Below are positions 8,716 to 16,796 of a stretch of DNA of 52,850 nt, one piece after another. The stretch spans positions 1 through 52,850 of the forward strand of contig CAZAMB010000021.1 in assembly GCA_964486335.1 (NCBI GenBank). Direction: 5' to 3'. The translations under genes were made by a program, and so were the position numbers. The notes beneath the pieces were generated by a model. The model was given only the letters and a program-made list of their open reading frames with translations. It was not told the DNA's origin and did no database searches. Positions within the stretch are counted from its first letter, which is position 1; each line of letters opens with the position of its first letter. This DNA comes from CAZAMB01 sp964486335. Lineage in GTDB: Bacteria > Planctomycetota > Phycisphaerae > UBA1845.

Positions 8716-9204
8716 TCAATAAGTGAGTCCGCTTTTTCGCAAATGCGTATAAGGAGCGCCTTCCCGGCCAGATTCGGCAGCTTCGACCTGTGCAATGAAC
8801 AACTCATGGTCGCCGACGTCCACTTGCGTCATGACTCGACAGGCGATCCATGCGATGCAGTCGAGCAAGCGCACGCCAACGTCAGTCTGCTCTGTGGACA
8901 GGCCCTGAAAAGCGTCCTCGCCGAGCGCAAATCCGCGACCAAAATGACGAAACATGGCGGTCGGGGGTTCGCCGATGACGTTCAGCAGGAACCGCCGCGA
9001 TTGCTCTATCAATGACAAGGCGGGCCTGCCCTTGCGAACGGCCACGGAAAGTGCGATAGGCTCGAAGGCAGCCTGTTGAACCCAGGATACGAGCACACCC
9101 GTGGAGGCGTCGTCGTGCCGGACTGTGAGGATTGAGCAACCGCTGGGGATCTTTCCCACGGCTCCTCCGATGCTTTCTCGATCAAGTTTTAACGAGCCGG
9201 CCAT
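8716..9204 (-). CDS. Flavin reductase-like (FMN-binding split barrel) protein
   Basis: A 162-residue protein of the flavin-reductase-like family, which binds FMN in a split barrel. The family pattern is visible in GKIPSGCSILTVR at the N-terminus, VLVSWVQQAAFEPIALSVAV in the flavin-contacting strands, and the LNVIGE and DHELFIAQVEAA segments. Members act as NAD(P)H:flavin oxidoreductases or small-component monooxygenase reductases; the partner cannot be told here. It converges with glpD and diverges from the ACT-domain gene at 9397, with 192 bases of unassigned DNA between them. Confidence 0.85.
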   Translation of the reverse strand: MAGSLKLDRESIGGAVGKIPSGCSILTVRHDDASTGVLVSWVQQAAFEPIALSVAVRKGRPALSLIEQSRRFLLNVIGEPPTAMFRHFGRGFALGEDAFQGLSTEQTDVGVRLLDCIAWIACRVMTQVDVGDHELFIAQVEAAESGREGAPYTHLRKSGLTY

Positions 9205-9396
9205 TGCGTTTCATCCACGATTGCAGACCGGAATGATCGTAAAGGTGTGGTCGCGGGCTTGCAACTCTTGAGGCAATTGCCGCCATCTGTCGCTCCCGAT
9301 ATGATGCATTTGGTCGTAAGGGTTCGTCGATCGGGCCGTTTTCGGGTGTGCCAAAGCGCCAGTGAGTTCAAGGCGCTTGAGGGCGCGGAGGGTGTC

Positions 9397-9843
9397 ATGG
9401 GTTCAAACCATCATTCGCAATTGACCGCCAATCCTGAAACCCAATTGTCGGCGTTTTTGGCCAATGAACCGGGCGTGGTTGCGAGGCTGTGCGAGGAGTT
9501 GTCCGAACATGGCGTGAACATTCGCGCGATGGCCGTCCTGGATACGGTGGATATCGGGACGATGCGAATGGTGGTTGATAATCTGGACATCGCCAAGGAA
9601 GCGCTTAACAAGGCCGGCGCCGCGTATGTCGAAGTTCCGGTGATCACGATTCCGATTCGTAACGAGCAGGGCGGATTCGGCCACATCGCGAGAATCCTCG
9701 CGGCGGCGAACATCAATATCGAGTATGTTTACGCCACCAGCGTTCCCGGAACGGACTTCAGCCTCGGAGTGTTCCGCGTCTCGGATCGGGATGCGGCGCT
9801 GGAGCTCGACTATGAGGCGTCGTTGCAAAAGGCTGCCGGCTAG
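9397..9843 (+). CDS. Tandem ACT-domain protein
   Basis: A 148-residue protein made almost entirely of two ACT-like small-molecule-binding units: AFLANEPGVVARLCEELSEH with NIRAMAVLDT, then IRNEQGGFGHIARILAAANI with NIEYVYATS. This resembles the stand-alone ACT proteins that follow acetolactate or phenylacetate-CoA ligase genes and may sense an amino acid. The frame is open from 9247, but upstream residues are not ACT-like and GGAGG lies 5-6 bases before ATG 9397. No amino-acid biosynthesis gene is adjacent, so the ligand is not known. Confidence 0.82.
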   Translation: MGSNHHSQLTANPETQLSAFLANEPGVVARLCEELSEHGVNIRAMAVLDTVDIGTMRMVVDNLDIAKEALNKAGAAYVEVPVITIPIRNEQGGFGHIARILAAANINIEYVYATSVPGTDFSLGVFRVSDRDAALELDYEASLQKAAG

Positions 9844-9929
9844 CCGCGCCATCCTGTCCCGCCGTTTCATGACGATACACTTCGCGCCATCCGCAACTTC
9901 GCGTCTCTTGCAGTCACGCATTCGGTCCG

Positions 9930-10640
9930 GTGAAAAGGGAATCGTCGTCTGATCGCCGCGGAGAAACAGTTTTGCGATTCATCATCGAACTGGATGGCGT
10001 TATCTCGAGAGTTGGCGACGCCTGGTATGCCGCGCACCAAACCGCGACGCAATCCGTCGGCTGGTCGCAGCTCGATCAGGCGACTTTTTCGCGTTTGACT
10101 CGGACGCAGGGACGAGATGCGAATCTGCTTCCCGGTGCTCGACCCATCAAGATCGCCGAATACTGGACGCGGTTTGATCAATTGACGGAAACAGACGAAT
10201 GGCTGGCTGGTTTGCCGCTTCAAGAGCGCGCGGCCGAGTCGGTTTCGCTTTTGGCAGAACGTGGGAGCATCGTCTTCGTGACGGTGGGCACGAACAAGAC
10301 CTCGCGTTTTGATTGGATTCGACGCATCGGTTTGGACAGGGTCGGGACGGAGTTTGAACGATTGGATAAGGATGCACGTCGGCGGCCGGTGGAACTTCGC
10401 GCGCTGGCCAACCGTGAACCCCGGAGCGTTGTGGTGGCGGCCAGCGATTCATTGGTACGATCGGCCGGGTTTGCCGAGCTTTTTTGCGTGGGCATTTCGA
10501 GTGGAACATGCAATCCAGCAAAACTGCATCAAGCTGGTGCGGCATTGGTTTACAAGCAGCTTGCGGAGCTGTGCGAGACCCTTTCCAGCGGAGGCCAGGA
10601 CTTGGTTCGAGCGGGGCTGCTACCCGCTCCTCTAGCCTAA
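9930..10640 (+). CDS. HAD-like protein with degenerate catalytic motifs
   Basis: A protein of up to 236 residues with the layout of a haloacid-dehalogenase phosphatase: FIIELDGVISRVG at the start, a cap-like helical region, VFVTVGTNKTSRF in the motif II position, and SVVVAASDSLVRSAGFAE at motif IV. The nucleophile Asp of DxDG is replaced by Glu (ELDG), and the GDxxxD of motif IV is lost, so it is probably not an active phosphatase. The C-terminal GAALVYKQLAELCETL is typical of HAD tails. Start is uncertain: GTG 9930, or TTG 9972 with GGAG upstream, which begins right at the first strand. It precedes rpmI by 167 bases. Confidence 0.7.
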   Translation: MKRESSSDRRGETVLRFIIELDGVISRVGDAWYAAHQTATQSVGWSQLDQATFSRLTRTQGRDANLLPGARPIKIAEYWTRFDQLTETDEWLAGLPLQERAAESVSLLAERGSIVFVTVGTNKTSRFDWIRRIGLDRVGTEFERLDKDARRRPVELRALANREPRSVVVAASDSLVRSAGFAELFCVGISSGTCNPAKLHQAGAALVYKQLAELCETLSSGGQDLVRAGLLPAPLA

Positions 10641-10734
10641 TCTCACAACAGAGTAAATGCCAATACGAAAGTGAAAGTTTAAGAAAGCGTGATCGAGTGG
10701 CTCGAATTGATGAACGCAGGCCGCTTGCCGCCCA

Positions 10735-10762
10735 TTGCAACGACTTAGATTCCAACTAGAAT
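10735..10762 (+). promoter_or_regulatory. Candidate promoter for rpmI-rplT
   Basis: TTGCAA (10735-10740), a 16-base spacer and TAGAAT (10757-10762, 5 of 6 to the -10 consensus) lie about 45 bases before the rpmI ATG. This predicts a short leader of about 38 bases, too short for the long L20-binding pseudoknot leader known in enterics. Confidence 0.45.
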
Positions 10763-10807
10763 GCAGGGCTCAACAGTTGGTGTGGAGGATCGTACCGGAG
10801 TGCTGGG

Positions 10808-11005
10808 ATGGCAAAACCAAAGACACACAAGGGTTTGAAAAAGCGAGTTCGGGTAACCGCGTCCGGCAAAGTAAAGCACAAGCGGGCGTTTTCCGGCCAC
10901 TTGATGAGCGGAAAAAGCGGGCGTCGGTGCCGACGATTGCGAAAACCAGCGGTATTGCACGGCCCGATGTGTCAGAAGATTCGACTAGCGCTCGGCGTGG
11001 CCTGA
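10808..11005 (+). CDS. rpmI: 50S ribosomal protein L35
   Basis: A 65-residue L35 of typical length and very basic composition. It begins MAKPKTHKGLKKRVRVTASG and continues with KVKHKRAFSGHLMSGKSGRR, both clear L35 signatures. A GGAG-containing region (CCGGAGTGCTGGG) is in front of the ATG. rplT follows after 71 bases in the usual pair. The third gene of the classic cluster, infC, is not upstream; a HAD-like gene is there instead. Confidence 0.95.
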   Translation: MAKPKTHKGLKKRVRVTASGKVKHKRAFSGHLMSGKSGRRCRRLRKPAVLHGPMCQKIRLALGVA

Positions 11006-11076
11006 CGCGCTGTGGGGAATGCTTGCATCGAACTGTTTGGCGATTGATCCGCGACGCGGGCAGGAGTTGATGAAAC

Positions 11077-11448
11077 ATGTCAAGAACGACCAACGGCGCG
11101 GCTTCCAACCGCAAAAAGCGCCGAGTAATGAAGCAGGTCCGGGGCTATCAAGGCTCGAAGGGTCGCAACTTCCGTCTGGCCAAGGAAGCGATCGTCCGCG
11201 CGGGCGTCAACGCGTATCGTGATCGCAAGCGACGCAAGCGGGAGTTTCGATCACTTTGGATTACTCGACTGACAGCGGCGTGTCGCTCGCGGGACATTAG
11301 CTACAGTCGTTTCATTTTTGGTTTGCAGACATCCGGCGTCGAATTGGATCGCAAGTCGCTGAGCGAAATCGCGATTGCATCGCCGGCGGATTTCGATGCG
11401 CTGGTCGAAATTTCCCGAAAGCATCAACCGAAAAACGTTGCGGCCTGA
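11077..11448 (+). CDS. rplT: 50S ribosomal protein L20
   Basis: A 123-residue L20, which binds 23S rRNA early in large-subunit assembly. Recognisable parts are RKKRRVMKQVRGYQGSKGRN near the N-terminus, then AYRDRKRRKREFRSLWITRL, and the C-terminal globular domain with SYSRFIFGLQTSGVELDRKS. Length and order are normal. It is co-transcribed with rpmI. Its 3' end faces the minus-strand AsmA-like gene, and a palindromic repeat element fills most of the gap. Confidence 0.96.
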   Translation: MSRTTNGAASNRKKRRVMKQVRGYQGSKGRNFRLAKEAIVRAGVNAYRDRKRRKREFRSLWITRLTAACRSRDISYSRFIFGLQTSGVELDRKSLSEIAIASPADFDALVEISRKHQPKNVAA

Positions 11449-11458
11449 CCCTCGCCGT

Positions 11459-11562
11459 TAGAGCGTTTCCATTGCAAACGCGGCGGATGAATCACCAAAC
11501 TCTCCGGGATTCCGCGCGAACTAAAGTTCGCGGCTCGCTACGATGCGATTGGGATTGCTCTA
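11459..11562 (+). repeat. Palindromic dispersed repeat, copy 1 (intergenic)
   Basis: This 104-base element begins TAGAGC and ends GCTCTA, so its tips are inverted repeats. Its core holds the perfect palindrome CGCGAACTAAAGTTCGCG (8-bp arms, 2-base centre) followed by GCTCGCTACGAT. A second copy occurs at 16553-16654; the last 65 bases agree at about 55 of 65 positions and the first part is weaker (about 26 of 43). It lies between the convergent rplT and AsmA-like genes, and the stem could end transcription from either side. Confidence 0.75.
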
Positions 11563-11592
11563 TCGACTGAATGTTCCTGTGTCGCGCCGACG

Positions 11593-14500
11593 CTACTGCT
11601 CGCCTTTCACCGTGCTTTTAGGTTTTCTCTTCTGAAATAGTTTCTTGAACTCTTCCGTGACGCCGCGAAACGGACTCGCTCGAACGGTCGGTTGAGTGAT
11701 CGGTCCGGTCACGCGAAGTTCGAGAAGTTCACGGGACGTGTTACGAACCAACTCGGAAAGTACCGGGATGCTGTCCCAGCGTCCGGAACCCAGATTGACG
11801 AGTTTCAGGTCGACGCTTCGGTCCGGCAGCGAGTAGACGCCTGAACCGGCCAGGCTGAGCGCGTCGCCGCGAAGCACGATGTCGTTCAGAATGGCGGAGT
11901 TTCCGTTGACGAAGAACTCGACGCTCGCGTCGTCCAGAATGTCGTCCTTGGGAATGGTCAGGTCGAGATGATTGAGGATGGCAAGGAGTAGCGGCAATTT
12001 GTAGATGTGGCCGTCGCGAACGACGAGCCGCCCGCCACCGCGTCGCGATTGCGGTCGATTCAAATCACCGGAGAGGTACAGGTAGGCATCCAACCGCCCG
12101 CGAATTTCCGAAGACGATTCTTCGGTGGTTTCCGCCGACGTGTTGGGGTCTTGGGCTCGCCAGGCCGCGAGCAGCGGCGTGATCTGAACGCCATGGAGCG
12201 TCGTCGTGAGTTTGTAACCAGTGTTTCGCGGATCAAAGAGCATTTCGGCGTCGGCACTCAAAGCGCCGTCGTGCAATCGTCCGTTCAGTTGTGTCAGTGA
12301 AAAGCGCCCGGTTCCGTCGGCCGTATGGGTCAGCAACCAGTTGCCCGTCACGTCCAGTCCGTCCTGGCCCGACAGTCTCGCCCTGGTCAGTTCAATCCGG
12401 CCTGAAAGGGCCGTTCCTCCGCGGCGATCCACCAGTAATCCGCCCAGTGATACGCCGCCGTTGAGCCGTGTCGAATTGGCAGGACCGGCGAAGTCGACAT
12501 CACGAAGTTCCGCTCGTCCCCGGAGCGTCCACACGGGAGACTCGCCCGGCGAATGCGAAGTGTAACTGAGTTCCTCAATCTGCAGGTCGAGGCGGCCGTC
12601 GGGTTTCAACTGATCCCAAACCGCGCGCATGCGTTTGGGAAGAATGTCACGAATGCCGTTGTCCATGGAAGCGCCCATGGCATGAATACGCAGAAACCCG
12701 TTCTCGCCGCTCTCGGTTCGGGTCGTGCTGACGTCGACCCGAACGGCGGCCTTGCCATAGCGGGCACCGATTCCCTCGGCGCGAATGCCCGATGGATCGA
12801 GCATGATTTCTGCGCGGACTTCGTTGAACGGAATCGGAAACCGATCATGGTGCACCGTCGCTCCGCTGAGCCGGACGCCGGCCTGCCATTGGAGAAGGTC
12901 GTTTTCCGATGAGCCGGACGCCACCTTCGCATCGACCGTCACGGGGTCTTCGATTTTCCATGAGGAAAGGACATCGCGCACGGCCGGCGGTGCGGAATCC
13001 CGAAATGCTTCGTCCAGCAAGAGGTTCCCGGCGTGAATCGCCAGGTCGACGGAGGGCTTTGGAGGGATCATGTCGATCGTCCCGGACACGGTCAGGCTCG
13101 CCTGATGGTAGCGACCTTGCAACGATTTCACGTTGACTCGATTGTCGGCCACGACGATTCGACCGGTGACATCGGTGATCGATATCGGAAACCCGTCATA
13201 ACGAAGCGTCATGCCCTGAGGCTCGATCGTGATTGAGGCGAACGGCGCCGATCGAACCGCGTCGAAAGAGAGAGCTGCTTGTGCGTTTACGAATCCAATG
13301 GGATGCAGGGAACGCAAAGGGGTGGAGACGGATTCCGGCAGGACCCGAAGCATCGCTTCGTCTACCGCAACGTTTCGGGTATCCACGACGATCTCGAGCG
13401 ACGAGAGTCGATGATCCTGGAACTCAGCGACGCCGTCCAAAACCACGGAACCCGCACCGGCATTCCCGCGGACATCCATGACGCGCATCCGATCGCCGTC
13501 GATTTGCATTTGTCCCGAAAGCTCGCTCAGTGGATAGGGCAGCAGCTCGTAGGTTGCGGCTAATCGATCGAACGAAACGAGCGTGCTTGTCGTCCACGGC
13601 GCCGAGGCGCCCTCGGTTGCCTCTGGTCGCGTCATGTTTACTGAAACGTCGATTTGGCCGGAAGGACTGAAAGAAAGGAGCAGCTCACGGTGATGGTCGG
13701 GCAACCCATTGAGCAGCGCGTCGTCGATGGGCAAGTTGGTGGCTGAAATGCTGAGTCGTGCCTCCGCCGATTTTTTCGGAGCGCTCATTTGGACATTCAC
13801 GCAAACACGGGCCATTTGACGAACTCCGCAAAGATCGCGAATCGCGACGCCGGCAGGTGTGAACTCCACGGTGCCCGAAAGCTGTTCGCACCGATAGGGA
13901 AAGTGTCGAGATGACGCGCTTCCGCCGCCCGCCGTCAGGACGGCACGATTCACGCGCACAAATGAATCTCGCCCGGCGGCTTTGGCGATGTCCAACTCGA
14001 CGTCGATGCGACCCGCCGGATCGTAATCCGCGTAGAAGTTGGTCAACTGCGGCCAACGCCGCACGAATCTTTGCTGCTCAGGCGGGGCGTCGGAATCCAG
14101 TCGGGGAAGATCCAGTCGGGGGATGCGCAGGTCGGCCTCGAAGGCGACATCGTCGAGCGAAGTCGCGTGTTGCAGGTCGCCGCGGAGAGTGGCGTTGACA
14201 ACGCATTCGGCATCGTGAAATCGCCCGGAGAAATCAGCGATCACGGCGTTTGATGTGATAACGGCCGATCCGTTGACGGCCACAAACCTGAGGTACCGCT
14301 GATCCGCGGGGAGTGCCCGTTCTTCGGCATCGACAGGGATGGAAAGCGACGCGTTTTTGAGTTCCACCGTCACTGACGGTCGGGCGCTGTCGTCGTCGGC
14401 CGAGATCAAATTGTAATCCACCGCCCTGATTTGCCCTTGAAGTCCAAGGAGCGAGGTCAGCGCGCTCGCGCCGTCGTACCCGGCATCGATCGCGAGCATG

Positions 14501-15246
14501 ACGGCGCCGATGGACATCGGCGGCAGCCCTCCCGTTACGTTACGTAACCGGCCTGTCGTCAGGTCGACCTGAGAATGACCGCCTGACGCGGCGTTAGCGC
14601 TTTCCTGCCAGACAAGGTCAAGAAGTCGTTGGTCTTCCGGCGATTGTTTGGCTCTGATGGTGACTTCCAGCTCCTCCACGAGTCGATCACCTGTTGGCGA
14701 ATGCTCAACCAGTTTCAGTTGCGCGGCGCGCAGTTCGAGCGGGGGAGGCGCGAAAACGGCGCCGGAGACCGATCCCAGATTGTCGAACATCTGTGCCAGG
14801 GGCCCCCAACCCAGGCGTGCATCGTGGACGAGCGTGATGACCGGTTGTTTCGCGATAATCGACTTGATCAGAAGTCTTCCGCCCAGCAGTGACCAGGGAT
14901 CGTGAGCGATGTCAATCTCAGGAATGGAAAGGATGGGTCGATTCGATGCGGCAAGACCGGAGACTGTGTCGGCAGGGGACTTTGGGGTACGGAACTCCAC
15001 GTCCCAAAGCTTAATGCCGCCGGTCAGTGAATAGGAAGCCGAACCAATTGCCACGCGAACGTTTGTCGAGCTCTCGAGGTACCGACGGGCCTCTCGGAGA
15101 ATACGATCGGGATGGGTCAGCCGCGCATAGGCCGTCCACAAGCCGGCGGTCAGAATGAATGCAACGGAACCCAGGGCGACGAGTCGCCATCGCCGCCGAT
15201 GAGGCGCCGCCTTCGCTGCCATCTGGATCGGACCGTTCATATCCAC
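11593..15246 (-). CDS. Large AsmA-like membrane-anchored protein
   Basis: A 1,217-residue protein with one N-terminal transmembrane anchor (about residues 19-42, after a basic cytoplasmic lead) and a long periplasmic beta-strand-rich body. The layout and the recurring phrases such as FDRLAATYELLPYPLSELSG, and the C-terminal LAGSGVYSLPDRSVDLKLVN followed by ELLELRVTGPITQPTVRASP, match the AsmA/YhdP/TamB-like superfamily (AsmA_2-type C-terminus). Relatives are thought to move or organise phospholipids between the inner and outer membrane; that role here is inference. It ends with a basic tail. It has no partner in an operon except the upstream glycosyltransferase gene 170 bases away in the same direction. 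Confidence 0.82.
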   Translation of the reverse strand: MDMNGPIQMAAKAAPHRRRWRLVALGSVAFILTAGLWTAYARLTHPDRILREARRYLESSTNVRVAIGSASYSLTGGIKLWDVEFRTPKSPADTVSGLAASNRPILSIPEIDIAHDPWSLLGGRLLIKSIIAKQPVITLVHDARLGWGPLAQMFDNLGSVSGAVFAPPPLELRAAQLKLVEHSPTGDRLVEELEVTIRAKQSPEDQRLLDLVWQESANAASGGHSQVDLTTGRLRNVTGGLPPMSIGAVMLAIDAGYDGASALTSLLGLQGQIRAVDYNLISADDDSARPSVTVELKNASLSIPVDAEERALPADQRYLRFVAVNGSAVITSNAVIADFSGRFHDAECVVNATLRGDLQHATSLDDVAFEADLRIPRLDLPRLDSDAPPEQQRFVRRWPQLTNFYADYDPAGRIDVELDIAKAAGRDSFVRVNRAVLTAGGGSASSRHFPYRCEQLSGTVEFTPAGVAIRDLCGVRQMARVCVNVQMSAPKKSAEARLSISATNLPIDDALLNGLPDHHRELLLSFSPSGQIDVSVNMTRPEATEGASAPWTTSTLVSFDRLAATYELLPYPLSELSGQMQIDGDRMRVMDVRGNAGAGSVVLDGVAEFQDHRLSSLEIVVDTRNVAVDEAMLRVLPESVSTPLRSLHPIGFVNAQAALSFDAVRSAPFASITIEPQGMTLRYDGFPISITDVTGRIVVADNRVNVKSLQGRYHQASLTVSGTIDMIPPKPSVDLAIHAGNLLLDEAFRDSAPPAVRDVLSSWKIEDPVTVDAKVASGSSENDLLQWQAGVRLSGATVHHDRFPIPFNEVRAEIMLDPSGIRAEGIGARYGKAAVRVDVSTTRTESGENGFLRIHAMGASMDNGIRDILPKRMRAVWDQLKPDGRLDLQIEELSYTSHSPGESPVWTLRGRAELRDVDFAGPANSTRLNGGVSLGGLLVDRRGGTALSGRIELTRARLSGQDGLDVTGNWLLTHTADGTGRFSLTQLNGRLHDGALSADAEMLFDPRNTGYKLTTTLHGVQITPLLAAWRAQDPNTSAETTEESSSEIRGRLDAYLYLSGDLNRPQSRRGGGRLVVRDGHIYKLPLLLAILNHLDLTIPKDDILDDASVEFFVNGNSAILNDIVLRGDALSLAGSGVYSLPDRSVDLKLVNLGSGRWDSIPVLSELVRNTSRELLELRVTGPITQPTVRASPFRGVTEEFKKLFQKRKPKSTVKGEQ

Positions 15247-15416
15247 GCTTTGGTATCAGTTTCACGACACGAAGAACCACCGAGGAACGAATTGATGGAA
15301 CGAATCGCTCCCGGCGATGATTCGGGATCATGATTGTAGTCATTGTATGAGTGTGTTCCCGTTGATGCGAATGGATTGGATCGCTTTCCGGCGGTCCATC
15401 GACAGTTTTCCACGAA

Positions 15417-16796
15417 TCAGCGGCGATTGGGCAACTTGTCGTCAGGGGCCGATCCGCGTTGAAACAGCGAAATCAAGGCCACCGCCGCAAGGACTTCGAT
15501 CATCGGCGTCGCGGGCAAGCGGTAACGGACGCTGCCCACGAACAGGCTGTGCAACAGGCTGAAGTAGACGGCCGGCAAAAGAAGCAAGAGAATCGCTCCC
15601 CAAGCGCATCTCCGATCCCGGACGAGGCAAACGATCAGTCCGGCGAGCGCCAAGCCGAACGTCGGAACGGTCCACCAAAGGGAGACCATTCGGGCCGCCC
15701 CGGATTGGTAGGTTTCGACGTTGGGCACCGGGTTCCACATGCGGAGCAATTTGACCCCGGCAAGACGCAGGATTCGAATCGGATCGGCGCGGATGATCTC
15801 AAGCGCGCGGTCGCGAAAGTAATGATCCCATTCTGGCTCAGCCAGGCCAACTACCTCCGGCGATTGCTTTACGTCGCCCAAATCGCTGGCGCCGGTTGCC
15901 GCTGGTCGGACCCCGTCATAAAGCGAAATGCCTCCGCGAAGCGTCAGCCAGCACCATTGCCCGGTCAGGGATTGATTGCGGACAGCCCACGGGACCAGCG
16001 ATGCGACGACGATTGCTATGGCCATGGCCGCGCCGATCGCATGACGTCGATTGCGTGGTTGCAGCAACGCGACCGCCGGAAGCGCGATCAGCAGCAAACC
16101 AACGCTTGATTCTCGAAGATAAACACAAGCGGCCGAAATCACCCCGACGGCGATCCACCGCCACAACGGGCCCGACCTCGGGTAACGCATGATGGCTGCT
16201 AGTGCCCACCAAAGTCCGCAAAGCGCAGTGATGAACAGAGTCTCAGTAAGCAGAAGCGATGAAAAGAAGATAAGAAACGGGTCCAGGGCGACCAGCAGTC
16301 CGGCTGCGCACCCGACACGATGCCCACGAAGCGAGGCACCCAGCCCGGCCGTGAAACAAGCGGCCAGTGAGCCCATAACCCATTGGGCGATTTTTGCGAA
16401 GACGATGCCGTTGGGACGATCGGCGAACAGTGAAAGGAATGCCGGATACAAAGGCATTCGCGTCGCTCGAAAACCGAGTTCATCGCGAAGCCCGTCGCCC
16501 TCGGCGAAGGAGGACGCCATCAGCCAGTATTGCTCTTCGTCGGGAAACTCCAGGGCATTCCCGGTGCAACCGTAGCGGACAAGCGGTTCAACTCTTTGGG
16601 AGTCCGCGCGAACTGAAGTTCGCGGCTCGCTACGATCGAGTTTGGTTTGCTCTAGAACGGCCGTGTCCGGCGCGCGGGAAATGCGCATCCAGCCCCAACC
16701 GGTCCGCGCTGTTAGTGCAACCGTGAAGACGAGCAGTGCGGTGCGCCACGTCAGACGAAGGGCAGAATGGCTGCAAATCCGATCGGCGTCAGTCAA
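15417..16796 (-). CDS. GT39/PMT-like polytopic glycosyltransferase
   Basis: A 459-residue polytopic membrane protein of the dolichyl-phosphate-mannose/ArnT-like type (PMT_2 superfamily). TM1 spans about residues 18-36, and the first external loop carries the acidic FPDEEQYW motif where these enzymes have their catalytic Asp/Glu. About ten further hydrophobic helices follow (for example 125-150, 160-180, 205-240, 380-410 and 425-445). It should move a lipid-linked sugar to an acceptor outside the membrane. The start is TTG 16796, overlapping the tilS stop as TTGA; there is no better in-frame start. Residues about 49-82 are encoded by a palindromic repeat element, an in-frame insertion just before the catalytic loop. 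Confidence 0.8.
   Translation of the reverse strand: MTDADRICSHSALRLTWRTALLVFTVALTARTGWGWMRISRAPDTAVLEQTKLDRSEPRTSVRADSQRVEPLVRYGCTGNALEFPDEEQYWLMASSFAEGDGLRDELGFRATRMPLYPAFLSLFADRPNGIVFAKIAQWVMGSLAACFTAGLGASLRGHRVGCAAGLLVALDPFLIFFSSLLLTETLFITALCGLWWALAAIMRYPRSGPLWRWIAVGVISAACVYLRESSVGLLLIALPAVALLQPRNRRHAIGAAMAIAIVVASLVPWAVRNQSLTGQWCWLTLRGGISLYDGVRPAATGASDLGDVKQSPEVVGLAEPEWDHYFRDRALEIIRADPIRILRLAGVKLLRMWNPVPNVETYQSGAARMVSLWWTVPTFGLALAGLIVCLVRDRRCAWGAILLLLLPAVYFSLLHSLFVGSVRYRLPATPMIEVLAAVALISLFQRGSAPDDKLPNRR
16553..16654 (+). repeat. Palindromic dispersed repeat, copy 2 (inside a reading frame)
   Basis: This is a second copy of the element at 11459-11562, with the palindrome CGCGAACTGAAGTTCGCG and the conserved GCTCGCTACGAT and TTTGCTCTA end. 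The outer TAGAGC tip is degraded to GGGC. It lies within the glycosyltransferase gene and is translated on the opposite strand as residues about 49-82 with no stop or frameshift, like the Rickettsia palindromic elements. The host protein continues normally on both sides. Confidence 0.75.
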
